From: Adineta steineri
Lineage: Eukaryota; Rotifera; Eurotatoria; Adinetida; Adinetidae
Direction of reading: 5' to 3'
DNA length: 64,000 nucleotides
Assembly (NCBI GenBank): GCA_905250115.1
Contig: CAJNOI010000096.1
Coordinates: forward strand, 186,001 to 250,000
The stretch's first letter is position 1. Every line of letters starts with the position of its first letter. Below, one piece after another: positions 44,791-58,576 of the stretch. Position numbers and translations under genes: made by a program. The notes under the pieces were generated by a model. It made no database searches and was not told the origin of the DNA. It worked only from the letters and a program-made list of their open reading frames with translations.

Positions 44791-46618
44791 CATTTCATAC
44801 AATTTTATTAAAAAGATTTCTTTAAATCATTAAGTCATTTAAATATTATAAGATACACATTTTGTTTTATATAAAACAATATTTCGATTTGTTATTAAAA
44901 TATAAAATTTGTTTTCTAATAAAATCAAATTTCGATTTTATCGATTAAGAATCAATTCGATTTCATTAGATAAAATATTGAAATTATTTCAAATCTCTTT
45001 TATTTAACGTCATTTGAATTATTTTGATCAATATCTAACGAATATATCCTCCGAATTATTTCGAAGAAGAAATTTATTTTTAAATGAAAAAATTATTTAA
45101 GATAAATCAGTTTTTTAGTTTGTTCATTATGTAGAATAAGAATTCTAGACATATCATCTGCTTTTATCTGTTGGTATAAACATAAAGTTGAATATACTTT
45201 TTTATTAGATAATTCGTATTAGATCAAATGTTGATTATTTCTCGAAAATATTTTTATCATAGATTGATATTTATCTAATGAGTTAGTTCATTTAAATAGA
45301 ATAAATATATATTTCTATATTGAAATGTTTTTCATTTAATTCGTAATCATAGAATAAAATAATCTATGAAATCTATTGATTTATTTTAACTTGATGTTAT
45401 TTAACTATTGTATGATATTTCATTCCTAATACAATTGTGAAAATAAATCATGATTAATTAATTTTTAAAAAAATAAAAGTTGTTTGAATATGAAATATAA
45501 ATTTTTCTTGTTTGATCGAATAGAATTAATCCATGTTTAATGTTTTAGTGAATATCTTCTTTGATACTTTGAAAATAAAAGAGCAAAAAAATGATGAGGA
45601 ATGAAAACGAAGAAATTTGCCATTTACACTTTTCTTTTTTGTAGTACTATTTTACTCTTTCATTGTATACATCTATATATATATATATCACAACGACGTA
45701 ATCGTTATTAAATGACATAGATTTTTCTATGAAAATGTCATTTATTTACCTCAAATGATAACAAATTCCTTGTTTTCAATTCTTAATGGTTTCGATAACA
45801 TTATTCTTTTCTGTTATTAACATGAAACTTCGACAGATTTTTCTCACATTTGCTTTCGTTGTTATGTTTTACCAAGGTTTTTTATTCGTTTAATAACAAA
45901 AAATGAATATTGAATTAACTAAACGATGACTATGGAATGAAATGAGTTGAGCAAATATAGAATATATATAAATATACGATATAATCAAATAAGACAAGAA
46001 GAAAAATTGTATCTCTAATCAAGTCTCAGTCTTTTTCCAGTAAATATTCATTTTATTTCATCTAAAGATGGTAGATTTAATAAACAGAAAAAAGATAATT
46101 GAGATGAATCTTTGAAATATTTATTTAAATAATAAAATAATCTTTTTTTTGTATATTATAAATATATTTAAAACAAATCTTTAATAAAAATCATTGATTG
46201 AAAAACTAAACATATGTTATTATTGATTATGAATAACAACTTATTGAATGTTTTCTATTGAAAAAGATTTGGAAATATTTTATTAAATATCATTTATAGT
46301 TTTAAGATCAGAAATCAATTGTTAATAGATAGAAAAGGAAAAAAGTACTATTTCTAATATGATTAAAGGTTATTCTATTTTGCTTGATTTCGAAGTTAAT
46401 TAACAAACAACTGTTTCAACTATTGACTGATTAGATACAGATTTTCGAGATCTCATCAAACATTTTATTGAAGAATATCCTTCAATCTAACATTGACTAA
46501 GTATGTTCAAATTGACTTTTCTCGAATAACCATATTTCATCAGTCGGGTCACCAAGAGCAATTAAGTACTTCTTCCAGTAAGACAACCACCGATCTTCGA
46601 ACGATTTCTCTTATCAAG

Positions 46619-46641
46619 AGAGAGAGAGAGAGAGAGAGAGA
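46619..46641. repeat. (GA)n microsatellite
   Basis: Eleven uninterrupted ga units. Confidence 0.9.
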
Positions 46642-49318
46642 AAAAGCAGAATAATTTACATTCCAGTTCAACCAGTACAGAATATTTCTTAAAAAAGAAT
46701 AATAATAATGTGAGAAATCACATTGTTACATCAAACAAAGAAAGAAAGAAAGAAAGGAATAAATCGGATAAGTCCATGTAAAAATAGACAAAAATAAAAG
46801 ATAAAAACAATATTTTGTGAAGACAAAGAGAAGAGCAAGCAGAAAGCTTAAATGATTTTATCAAACAAATCTTATGTCTCTAACTTTAGTCATCATAGAT
46901 TTAACAATAAATTTATCCCCATCTAGTTTAAATGAAATGAGGTAGTCTATGTATTATTTATACTCCGAAATCCAATTAATTTTTTCTTTAGAATAATAAT
47001 TAAAATGAAGGTTAAACTAAGGATAATCAATGGCGTGTGCACTAAATAAAATCTCGCTTTTATTTATACTAACAGATTGATCAGTTAAACACAAGTAATA
47101 TTCAAGAAGATCGAGAAAAACTCTTAGTTATTTCGTATTCAGACACTTTTTTCATACATTTCATTTACTAATTAATCAAAAATATTTTTTTGAAATATTT
47201 AAGTTTTAAAATCAATTCAATTTAATTGATATTGATTCATAAGAAATGTATAATTCTCAAATGTTGTGTTACTCAATCAAACGACAACAAGTTTTTATAA
47301 TGAACAAAGACTGAAATTATTAGTTTTTCTTGTCAATTATTTATCTTTGGAAGAAAAATCAATAGAATATAAACAATGAATATCTTCTATTTATTAATAA
47401 CAATTCATTTTTAGATTTATTTTATTTGATTATAAATAGCAAGTTAAAGCATTAGATCGGTTTTTCATTAAGATCATCCTCATTCGAAAAAGTTCATTTA
47501 TCGGCGAACTTTTCGATCATGAATAAAATTTTTCTATCAATGTTTTCATATGGCCCTAATCCAAGTTAAAAGAGTTAGAATTTCAATCTTACGTTGGATA
47601 TCTAATGATATACAACGGTTTTTTAACAATCATTCTAGTTTTTGACTTGTCTTCGATGATAAATTTTAAGAATAAAACTGAAAATAAAATCTACTTCTGT
47701 AAAGTTGTACTGCTGACATTTGTCTACATTTAAAAGGCAATCCGAGCTTTTTATCGATTAAAATAACAAACAAATTCGGAGCGTATATGCATTCACAGTT
47801 TGGCCCGTTATCTCGAGCTAAAATTTCAACAAGATTCGATGGTTAAAATCCAAAATAAGTTTTAGAACAGAAACACTTTAATAAAATAATATATTAATAG
47901 GAAATGTTTGATATTGTGAATCATTTTTCAGAAATTAAGATAATATTGAATTAATTGAAATAGTAAGAAGAATTTGATTTTGTCTTGAAACAAGATTTAA
48001 AATGTGATAAATTTTTTAGTAAAATCTTTGAATAAAATCAATATGATTAATAAATGAAAGTAAAATGTTGTAAGATAATGTTTTATTAGTTGATGAAAAG
48101 TATTTAAATGTATATTGCGAAGAAAATTTAATCAAGGACATATTTGTTTGATGAATATCCTTGATGAAAAGTACACACTTATATATGCAAAATAAAAGAA
48201 TATTTATTCTTTTCGCTTTTTTTTTCTTCTTCTTCTTCTTCGTCTTCGTCTTCTCATTCACTAAGTATTCGTTAATGTTTTTATTTATTATTATTTAATT
48301 TTCTAGAAGAAAATCATCACATTTTATATTTATATTATAAACTATTTTCAAAAATGAATTATTTCAATAATATCTATTTGAAATCTTAATAGATTTAGAT
48401 TTAGATTTAGAAAAGTAATCTCAACAATTGATAAATATTAATATTATTTCATTTTAAAATAAACAAATTTCTTTCGAAAAAAGAAATCTTTTTATTTTAA
48501 ATCTAAAAATCAACTGATTTGTGAATATCTTTGTAAAAAATATGAAATATAAGTTGTAGTTGTGGTAAAGTAGATTTCTTAATAAATTGTCATTTATTTT
48601 TGAATATAATTAAGAGAAATATTTTGTAAAGAAAGTAGTTAATTGTATTGTTAAAAAAGAATAATGGTTAAATAATTGTCTATCCTATGAATTGAATCAT
48701 TTTCAATAATAATAATATTTCGAAAAATTAAAAGAGAAAAATCTTTTGTTTGAATAAAAGATAGATTTTCAATGAAGAGATAAAAAAGAGTCTATTCATT
48801 AATCATTCATTTAGACAATTGAGACATTTTTTACTTAATCATATGAAACTATTCAAGTACTTCTTCTTCGTCTTCATCGCATTCTCTAATAATCATATCT
48901 CTTTTTTTCTTATTTTATTTAAATATTTTTGTTATTAAATTAAAAGAAAAATAACATTTCTATTTTCTCGAAAATATCTGATAAAGAAATATTTATTTTG
49001 AAAGAAAAAATCGTTGAAAATGCTTTTGTTATTGAAATAAAATTCAATAATCAATGTTGGAAAAGTTATTCAACGATTAGAAATCGAAGTTGATCTGTCT
49101 TGTCAGACGATAAGAGAATTTTAGCATGAGCAATTAACTGTCTATTTCATTGATTAGACTAAAAGGAAAAGAGAAGAGAAAAAAACGCAAGTTGTCATAA
49201 GGAAGGTTTTCTCTCGTTCTTGTTCTGTGATGTTGTCGGTGCCGCAATCGAGCAAATGAGTTGGTGTCTCGCTCGATGCCGCTGTCCGTGTTGACAAACA
49301 ATTTCTCTCTCGTCTCTC

Positions 49319-49352
49319 TTCGTCGTCGTCGTCGTCGTTGTCGTCGTCATCG
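49319..49352. repeat. (CGT)n microsatellite
   Basis: Imperfect cgt array; a second (cgt)n array lies in a ZFHX intron near 52268-52290. Confidence 0.85.
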
Positions 49353-50599
49353 TAATCAATGTATTGCAAATTATATTAGGTGGTGCCCGTGCCTTTTTCT
49401 TCTCTATCCGTGCATCCATTTCTTTTTCTCTGACATGCAGAACACGACTAGTGACTGACCCATTAGAGTAAGTTTCTCTTTTCCTCATCTATATATAATG
49501 TTGTCTTTCGCGTTTCGCTCATCGATCGTCAACAAAGAAGAAAAAAGAAGAAGAAGAAGAAGAAGAAGAAGAAGACGAATAATTTAATCGGCTTCCATCG
49601 ATTTCTAACTAGACAATGAAAGAAAAGAGATGCAGTTTTTTTTCTCGCCATTGTAATAATGTCTTTCTATTTTCTATATATGAAAAAAAAAAGTCAGAGT
49701 TATGTGGATCATTCGAACTATAAGTTCTCTGTTAAGTGTCTCGTGTTACATGATTAAACCAGTCGGTGTGCCGTTCGTTATTCAACCATCTTTTGGTTTA
49801 ATCAAATGACCACCACGCCTCAAATATGAAAAAGAGAGACAGAGAGAAAGAGAGAAAAATTGTTGAATTTAATGGAGCGACGCGCCATCATTGAATCAAA
49901 TCGAAGTAAGAGTCGTCAAACGAACGAGTATGCACATACACACAGACGACCGACGATTATAAATTGTCAATGATCTCTCTTTCTCTCTTCTCTTCTATGC
50001 TCCACCATCCTCTGTGCTTCACCGGCAACAAGCGCAGAGAGTCATAATGACTATCGGGCAGAGAAGGGAGAGCAAGGAAATTTTTGCGTTCTTTCTCTCT
50101 CGTCGCTATTCACTTGATTAGGTAATCATAGATAGAGACAAAGCTCGATGTTGTGTTTTTTTCTCCTTTTCTTTCTTTTTTTTCTGTATATGTATGTCTC
50201 AACACCATCGATCCAAATGAGAATGAGGTGGTTCGACTGTAATAACGAAAGGTACATATGAAGAAGTATTCGAATGAGTTGTGAGTACACTGTGTTTTTA
50301 ATCATTCTTGTTCTGGTCCCGGACCGAACCGAACAGCGTCGAGGGGCAAGTATTCGTCGACAAACGGAACTCTCTTTTTTTTTCTAATCACATTCATCGT
50401 CCTTATTCATTAAATTACTCTCTCAGTTCTTTATAGGGAAAAAGAAGAAGAAGAAGAAGAATAAGAATAAGAAGAAGGCAGAGAAAAAGGCAGTAGTGGT
50501 AGTAGTAGAAGCAGCAGCCAGCAATTAGACAACAACAAGTCTCCCTCTCTCTATGTCTCTCTCTCTCTCTCCCTCTGTTCTGTGTTGCTGCTATGTGAT

Positions 50600-50800
50600 T
50601 TGATTTGAGCAGCATGGTTGCCTGCCTCAGCTCAATACAATAATCATTCTCGCTGTTGCTGTCGTCTCTCGCTCGTTAGCGCACTCGGCTGCGTGAGCAG
50701 CCGGTATTGGATTTGCAAGTGCGCGCCGCGCCGTCATTCTTTTGTTGTGCCACTCGTTCCCTTTTTTTTATCTTTTCGCTCGCTCGCTCTGGATTCGAGT
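50600..50800 (+). promoter_or_regulatory. CpG-rich island, probable ZFHX promoter/5' UTR region
   Basis: This is the most GC- and CpG-rich stretch of the window (for example gtgcgcgccgcgccgtc at about 50718-50735). It lies 270-470 bp upstream of the first ZFHX coding exon. A 7-bp-stem hairpin, cggctgc-gtga-gcagccg, lies at 50686-50703. The position suggests a promoter; no TATA box or initiator is identified with confidence. Confidence 0.35.
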
Positions 50801-51067
50801 AAGAATAAGGGAAGCAAAGAAGAACAGAATTGTAACCATCACTAGACGATATAACACTTTACTTTAGTTATTCGTTTTTTTTTGACATCGATGACCTATA
50901 TAAGAACTTTTACTTAAATATTTCATTTGATTTTATTTCTTTTATAAAATAAAAACGCTTTTTTTTCTTTATTTTTATTTGAAAAAAAGATTTAAAATTT
51001 TATTAAAAACGAAACAATGTTCGATCTTTGTTTCATCGTTTAATAAATCAGAATTATAGATGATGTC

Positions 51068-54000
51068 ATGAGTGAACTATTATTATTATCATCATCATCG
51101 TCAACATCATCGACAAACGGCACACCTAATGAAGTAAAATTATTTTCTTATTTTATTTCTCAATATATATATATATATATATTGATTCTAGGTCATGGCT
51201 GTGGCTGAACGATCTTTGTCGCCTGAAAATCGTCTATCAAATGTTCACTCGAGAAATTCATCTAAAACACTTAAATGTCCAAAATGTATGTTTAAAGTTA
51301 TACGTTGATTTATTATTTTTTTTCTTTTTTTGATAAACTAAAATTGTTATAAATTGTTTAAAAAGGTAATTGGCATTATAAATATCAAGAAACATTAGAA
51401 ATTCATATGAAAGAAAAACATCAAATGGGAACAAATTCTGATGGAAATTTAAATAATTCATCAGAAATTGAAACAAATTGTTCATATTGTTTATCAAATA
51501 GTGTTCATCCACGTCTTGCTCGTGGTGAACAATATCCATGTGGATTTAAACCATATCGATGTGAATTATGTCTTTATTCAACAACAACAAAAGGAAATTT
51601 AGCAATACATATGCAATCAGATAAACATATGAATAATTTTAGAGATTTATCTTCACCAAATATTCAACAACCATCAACATCTTCAACATGTACATCTTCA
51701 CCTGATAATTCTTTACTTGATCAAACATCACTATCACAAGGTTTGTCTTTTCTTTTTTTTTTACTTAAAAAAAATTCTTTCAAAAAAAAATGTTCTTTTT
51801 TTTATTATTAAATACAAATTAAAAAGTTTTCTCTCCCTCTCTCTCGAATCTATATTAATAACTAATGACAATCTTTTGCCTTGAAGTTTTTTTTTCAATT
51901 GATAAAAGAAAGAAAATATTTTTTTTCTTTTTTTTTTAACGTGATAATGTCAATGAAATAGTTAATAGAGTTTACTTGAAAAATCTTTTAATTGAGAGAT
52001 GAAAGAAACAATAAAATATTTCGATGATTTTTCAATAAATATATAAAAGTTATTGAATAAGGAAGAAGTAGAATAAGAAGAAGACGAAGACGAAGACGAA
52101 GACGAAGAAGAAGAAGAAAGAAAGAAAGAAAGAAGAAAATGATTTATTTTCTTTGTTTTTTCTTGTATTAGTTGTTGCTTGTCATTAATCGTGGTTGGTT
52201 CCGTTAATATAAAAATCTGTTACATCTATCTGTGTGTTCTATCGGTGAATGTGAAAGATGTGAATAGTCGTCGTCGTCGTCGTCGTCGACAACGTTGTCG
52301 TTATTGTCGTTCTCTTTTCTTGAGAGTAGGGCATAGACACTTTCTCTGTTATAGGTCGCTTATTAGCGGATGGTTATGGTTGGTATCGAAAGCGATATTC
52401 GCATTGAGAGTGTCGATGCCAGTTTATATGTTAAGAAAGAAAAAGAGGAACGAAATCCATTAGGAATGAGGCGACAGCCGTCGAGAAAGAGAGAACGAGA
52501 GAGAGAGAGAGGGAGAGAGAGGGGAGAGAAGAAATAATTTATGTAACAATCTCTCTTTCTCTCTATTCTGCCTAATCGTCGTCGTCGTCGAGCTGCCGCT
52601 CATTATGGGTAATTGGCAATCAACGGTCTCCTTTTCCTCTATCCAAACGAGATTCCAAGACGTTGCATCTTTTCTTCTCTTTTTCTCTCGTTTTTTTTCT
52701 TCTCTTAGTATCATAGAACTGACTTGTTACCAGTCGAGTCTCTCTCTCTCCGTCTCTCTCTCTCTCTCTCTTTAGATGGCTCGATCGTTAGTTAGTTAAT
52801 ATACATGTTTGGTGCGAGCAAAAGATAGAATAGGGATATATTATTCATTCATTGCTTTAGTTCGACTGATGGTCTTTATGCAAGTGTTTTTTTCCTTTAG
52901 AAATGAAAGTGGCAACAGAATCATCATCATCTATTGAAACATTTACATGTCCACTTTGTTCTCAAACAAATTTAAATACAAAGGTAGATTATAGATTTCT
53001 CTTCTCCCTTTTTTTTTATTATTCCTTCATAAAACTTTTAAACAAAATACTTATTTTTTTTTAAAGGAATCATTGAAAGAACATTTATGTTCAATTCACA
53101 ATTGCACTCGAGATGCATTGAACCGATGTCTAGCATTGATCGAAGATTCAGGTAAAAAACTAAAATGTTGGTTGATTTCTATATTTGAATGTAAATAATA
53201 TTGATTGTAAAGGAGTGAAGTCTACCTTTAATTAACGATAGTGTTGAATAGAAAAGAAGGAAAGAAAAAAAGAAGAAAAAAAAAAAAAAAAAAGAAAAAG
53301 AGAGGTCATCGTAGAAAGGGATGAGGAGGAGAAAATAAATTAGGTTGATGATCTCTATCCAATGGTGAACGAAGAGACGAAGAATGAAAAAAAAAAGAAA
53401 ACGAAGTGAGCGAACAATTACTAATTTCATTTATATGTTATTGGTCGTCGTCGTCGTCGATGAGGGTTCGATGTCATCAACATTTTATTCTGTTCGAAGT
53501 GGTGATGGTGGTGGCCTCACAGACAACGCAAAATACCCGAGATTACCCCCTTTGCGTTCTCTTTCTTAATGAATGAAAAGAAAAGAAGAAAAAAAAAAGA
53601 GAAAAAGACGACGATGAAAGCGACCACATTCATTCGCCTTCATTAGACAAACTTATTGACTTGTTTCCCTTCTTCTCTCTTTCCGTTTTGTTCTAAACAT
53701 CAAAACTCCACTTCTTCTTCTTCTTCGTCTTCTTCTTCTTTTTTATTCAATGATTTTTCTTCTTTTAACAAAATAATAAAAAAAAAAAAAGTGTCTCTTA
53801 TGATAAGCAGCTGATTAGAATTTGTAAAGCGCCCTCTTTATTTCGTTGATTTCGTTCGAAAAGATTCGTTCGTTTTTCTTTTTCTCGTCTTTCTCTTTTT
53901 TTTTTGTTTTATAAAAATTGTTTTTCTTTTAAGGATTATCATCAATGGCAGAAACAAATGATGAATATCGTTGTCATTTATGTCCAAATAAAACATTTAA

Positions 54001-55190
54001 AGATTTTTATCTTCTATTAAATCATATTCAAGATCAAAGTAATTTTAATTTAAAAAAAAAACGAAGTTTTTATTTAAAATAAAACTAAATATATTTTCTT
54101 ATTAAAGATCATAGTGATGAAGAAGATAAAACAGTTGGTTTATTATGTTGGAAAAAAGGATGTAATCAATATTTTAATTCTTTATCAATTCTTGAAAAAC
54201 ATTTTCATGAAATTCATTCAATAAATAATCTTATTGAATCAAATCGTATTTTGGAACCTAAAACTTCATCTTCATCATCATCTAATGTAACACCATCATC
54301 ATCATCATCAAATAACTTTTTATCTAAATCACGTGAAAGATTAATATCAATAGGTGAAGATTTAGTTTTACATTATTTAGAAAATCATGAAATAAATGAT
54401 GATAATTCATCGAATGAAATACTTTGTGATTTATGTTTAAAAAAATTTTCAAGTTTATCAACATTAAAAGTACATTATGAAGATATTCATTCAATTGTTC
54501 TTTCATCACGTGCTATTCAACATTGGATATTTCTTTTACAAAAACTTCATTCATCATCTTCATCATCATCATCGTCATCAGCTAATAATAAATTAAAAAG
54601 ACAATCATCATCATCACTACAAAATGATTTTAATCAAAATAAAAAATCTCGTTATGAAAATCTTTTATCACCATCCTATTTAATCTATCCTCCATCATCA
54701 TCATCATCCGCCGCCGCCGCTGCATCTCTAGTAAATCAATATGATTTATCAAATAATAAAAGACAAAGAACACGTATTACAGATGAACAATTAAGAATAT
54801 TACGTGCACATTTTAATATTAATAATTCTCCAAGTGATGAACAAATTTTGTTAATGTCACAAAAAAGTCAATTAACAACAAAAGTTATTAAACATTGGTT
54901 TCGAAATACACTTTTTAAAGAAAGACAAAGAAATAAAGATTCACCATATAATTTCTCCAATCCTCCATCAACATCAAATCAAATTGATTTAGATGAATAT
55001 CAAAAAACAGGAACAATTATTAAAAGAACAACTAATGATTCAGATTATTCAGATAATGATTTAACTTCGAATGATGAACAAGATCTTCTTTCGGATATTG
55101 AAGATTTAAATCTTGATTATAATAATAAATTAAATAATCAATCATCATTAACATCTTCATCATCACAACAACAACAACATCAACATCATC

Positions 55191-55221
<31 letters not shown>

Positions 55222-55812
55222 TCAATCATCATCATCATCATCATCACGACGTGCTAATAGAACTCGATTTAGTGATCAACAACTTCGTCTACTTCAAGAT
55301 GCTTTTGAAGCAAATCCTTATCCAAAAGATGATGATTTAGAAATTCTTTCACAAAAATTAAAACTTAATTCACGTGTTATTGTTGTTTGGTTTCAAAATG
55401 CAAGACAAAAAGCAAGAAAATCGTATGAAAATAATCAAAATGATACAAATAATAATCATCAAGATCCATCCCAACAACAACAACAACAATCCCAACAATC
55501 CCAATCTCAACAACAACAAGAAGAAGAACAGCAACAACAACAACAAGAACAATTAATAAAATCAGATAAAGATGAAGGATATTCTTGTAAAAATTGTCAA
55601 AAATTATTTTCACGTTTTGCTGAATTAATGAAACATGCTAAACAATGTTCACCATTAACAACGAAAAAAAGTTCATTATCAAATAAAAAAGATTTTATTA
55701 AAGCTGAATCAATTGAACAAAATCCATCATCAATAGATTCATTATCATCTTATCAAATGTTAGTTGCTGCTGCTTCATTAGCTGCTGCTCAACAACAACA
55801 AACACCATCCAC

Positions 55813-55844
<32 letters not shown>

Positions 55845-58576
55845 ATACAATTCCATCATCATTTTCACGTAAAGATAATTATTGTGATCAATGTGACAAA
55901 ACATTTACTTCAACAACTGAATTTAATGAACATCAAACATTACATATGCAAGCACTTATTAATGCAGCAGCCTTTTTTCCACTTGCTGCTTATCATCCAG
56001 CTGCAGCTGCTGCCGCTGCAGCTATGGCCGCATTATCATCACAATTATTTACTAATACACCGACGACGGTATGCTCATTTTCATTTTCATTTTCATTTAT
56101 TAAAACCAAAACATAAAGGAGAATATTTGAATTATTATCTTCTAGAAAATAAATTAAAATTTAAAAAAGAAACTTTTATTATTATTTGTTTTAAAAAATC
56201 TCTTTAGTTTTCGATAAGATAGATATATATTTCTTATCTTTCTTTATTAATGAGAATATATATCTATCTAGACTTAAAATTCATTTCAGATGCAAACATG
56301 TCACATATTAGAATTTTGTTTTCTTTTTCAATTAAATTCAAAGAATATTTATTAAAAATCTTTACGAGAATAAAATTTCAATTCTTTAAATATCGAATTA
56401 CGAATATAAAAAAACGTTGCTTTTTCATTAAAAATCTTTGTATAATGAATAAAATCTCCGTATAATATGATGAGTAAATAATTTATTTTCGTTTATTTAA
56501 TTAAGAATTTAAGTGGTGTATCAACTCCTTCAACTCCAACGACATCATCAGTAACATTACATGCGTCGTCAAATGAATTAGCAAAAGCAAGTGTATCATC
56601 ATATGCATCAGATTCATCAAATGAAATTGAAGAAGAAGATGGTGGAGCAAGTATTGATTCTAATGATGAAAATCATAAATTATCTAATGTAAATAATCAA
56701 AAACGAAATCGAACAACAATATTACCTGAACAACAAGATTATTTAATGTCAAAATATTCAATTGAATCAAATCCTTCGAGGAAAATGTTAGAAGATATTT
56801 CATCTGAAGTGAAATTAAAAAAACGTGTTGTTCAAGTATGGTTTCAAAATACACGTGCACGAGAAAGAAAAGGAAATATTAAAATCGAATCAAATTCAAA
56901 TTCAACAATATTAAATAATAATAATTTAAATTTTAATAAAAAATGTCTTCATTGTTCATTAACATTTAAATTAAAATCAACACTTGAAAATCATTTATTA
57001 ACAAAACATTCAGATTTTTATAAAACAAAAGATGATTTAAATTTAATTGATTATGATTTATTTCCATGTGGAATATCATTAAATGATGATTTACCACTTG
57101 ATTTATCTTCTAAAACATCAATTAAATTAGAAAAAAAATGTGAGAATGAAGATTTTATTAATGAATGGAATGATTCAAGTGATCAATCTAATGATTCAAA
57201 TGAAAATTTTAAATTTAATTTAAATAATAAAATATCACAAAAAATTCTTTCCAATGGACATTTATCACCAACTGGATCAATTCAATCATCATCCAATGGA
57301 ATTAATGGACAAAGAAGATTTCGAACACAAATGACACCATTACAAATTAAATTAATGAAAGCTATCTTTCTTGAATATAGAACACCAACAATGTATTCCC
57401 TTCATCTTCTCTTCTTATCTTTATATTTATATCTCTATTTCTCTATTTTCTAGGCCTGAATGTGAATTATTAGGAAAAGAAATTGAATTACAAAAACGTG
57501 TTGTACAAGTTTGGTTTCAAAATGCTCGTGCTAAAGAAAAGAAAAATCCGAATTTTTTTAAATCAGATCTTCCAGAAGAATTTCAACCAACGAATGATCA
57601 ATGTAAATTATGTCAATGCAAATATACTTTACAAAATCCTCAAAGAGTAATTGATTTTAATTCTATTTAAAAGATTTATTTTGTATCATTTCTTATTTCT
57701 TAAATAGGATCATTTATTTACAACAAAACATATTGAAAATATTCGTTTAATTTTAACAAAACAAATGGGAAATGTTTCAACAATAAAAGATGATAATCAA
57801 ATAAAAAAGAACAGTATAAATATGAAATTAGATTTAGAAAATTGTCCAACATCAGTATTAGATAAATCATCGAAAGATGAACAAAATCAAATTATGTCTT
57901 ATTTAAATTTAATGCATCTTATGCCACTTGGTTTGTTTCATCTTCCTATTTTCTTATTTATTTCTCATTTATTTATTTAAAAAGGAATGGATCCATATAA
58001 CTATGGTTTAATGGATCCAAATATTCATGGTACACCTATGTTTATGTTACAATTACCATCTGAAGCTTTAAATAAAATTGTTTCATTAAGTAAATCTGAT
58101 ACTCATTTAACACGTGCTCAGTATACTCAAGATGGAAAAACTCTTCAAAATTTAATTGATAATGGACATACATCTGTTGATTATCAAACTGTTGATGTTG
58201 GTTATGCCTGTAAACGGTGTAATCTTGTTTGTAAGTTAACATTTCCTTAGTAGATATTTTTGTTCTTTGTAATTAGAAATAATTTCATTTAAAAATGATG
58301 ATAAATCTAATTTGTTTAGGGCCATTATATGAATCATGTCGATGTCATGCATTACTTTGTTGGCAAATCTCTCCATCAACATTACCTATTTGTATAAATT
58401 CACGTGAAGATTTAAATAATTTATCAGGATATATATTTAAAATCGAACAATTAACATATCGATGTTTATTATGTAAAACATCATGTTCAACAATATGTGA
58501 ATATGAAAAACATATAAAAGATGATATTCATTTGAAAAAAAAACGTTCAAATTCAACAATTGAAGAGAATGATTGA
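51068..58576 (+). CDS. ZFHX: ZFHX3/4 (zfh-2/ATBF1)-type zinc-finger homeobox transcription factor, 12 exons, 1524 aa
   Basis: Exons 51068-51133, 51192-51285, 51366-51740, 52901-52983, 53067-53151, 53934-54038, 54108-56068, 56506-57392, 57454-57646, 57708-57930, 57985-58230 and 58320-58576 give one frame. Zinc fingers include [20 protein letters not shown], split by an intron, and [20 protein letters not shown], both hallmark ZFHX segments. Four homeodomains follow: about 487-546 (ending [20 protein letters not shown]), 650-709 ([15 protein letters not shown]), 989-1047 ([15 protein letters not shown]) and 1193-1251 ([15 protein letters not shown] ... [11 protein letters not shown]), each with the W-F-x-N recognition helix. 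Long Gln and Ser runs separate them. It is a nuclear regulator, in other animals important in neurons. The 1524 residues are under half of vertebrate ZFHX3/4. The N-terminal zinc-finger region is missing or in exons upstream, so the start is uncertain. Confidence 0.93.
52478..52530. repeat. GA-rich microsatellite
   Basis: Imperfect ga/gga array inside ZFHX intron 3. Confidence 0.85.
52740..52772. repeat. (CT)n microsatellite
   Basis: Imperfect ct array in ZFHX intron 3, potentially complementary in RNA to the GA tract at 52478-52530. Confidence 0.85.

Larger units (their letters stand above)
44791..51067. other. Large gene-poor region upstream of ZFHX
   Basis: About 6.3 kb with no supported coding region. 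44.8-49.1 kb is AT-rich with (GA)n at 46619-46641 and CTT/CGT near 48224-48254. From about 49.15 kb composition becomes richer in CpG, CT/GA and CGT tracts, which probably marks promoter and 5' UTR sequence of the downstream homeobox gene. Short frames at 49154-49488 and 50415-50845 are simple-repeat derived. Confidence 0.5.
51741..52900 (+). other. Long ZFHX intron 3 with GA/CT/CGT tracts
   Basis: A 1160-bp intron in a gene whose other introns are mostly under 90 bp. It contains GAAGAC repeats (52080-52120), (CGT)n (52268-52290), (GA)n (52478-52530) and (CT)n (52740-52772). The remaining sequence is less AT-rich, like the upstream island. It may hold regulatory elements or an alternative 5' exon. 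Confidence 0.5.

Noticed and set aside
49154-49488. Overlapping frames rich in Asp, Arg or Thr
   Set aside because: All derive from the (CGT)n array read in different frames.
55370-55904. Poly-Leu, poly-Val and poly-Asn frames opposite or within ZFHX exon 7
   Set aside because: Shadows of CAA/TCA repeats of the true coding frame.
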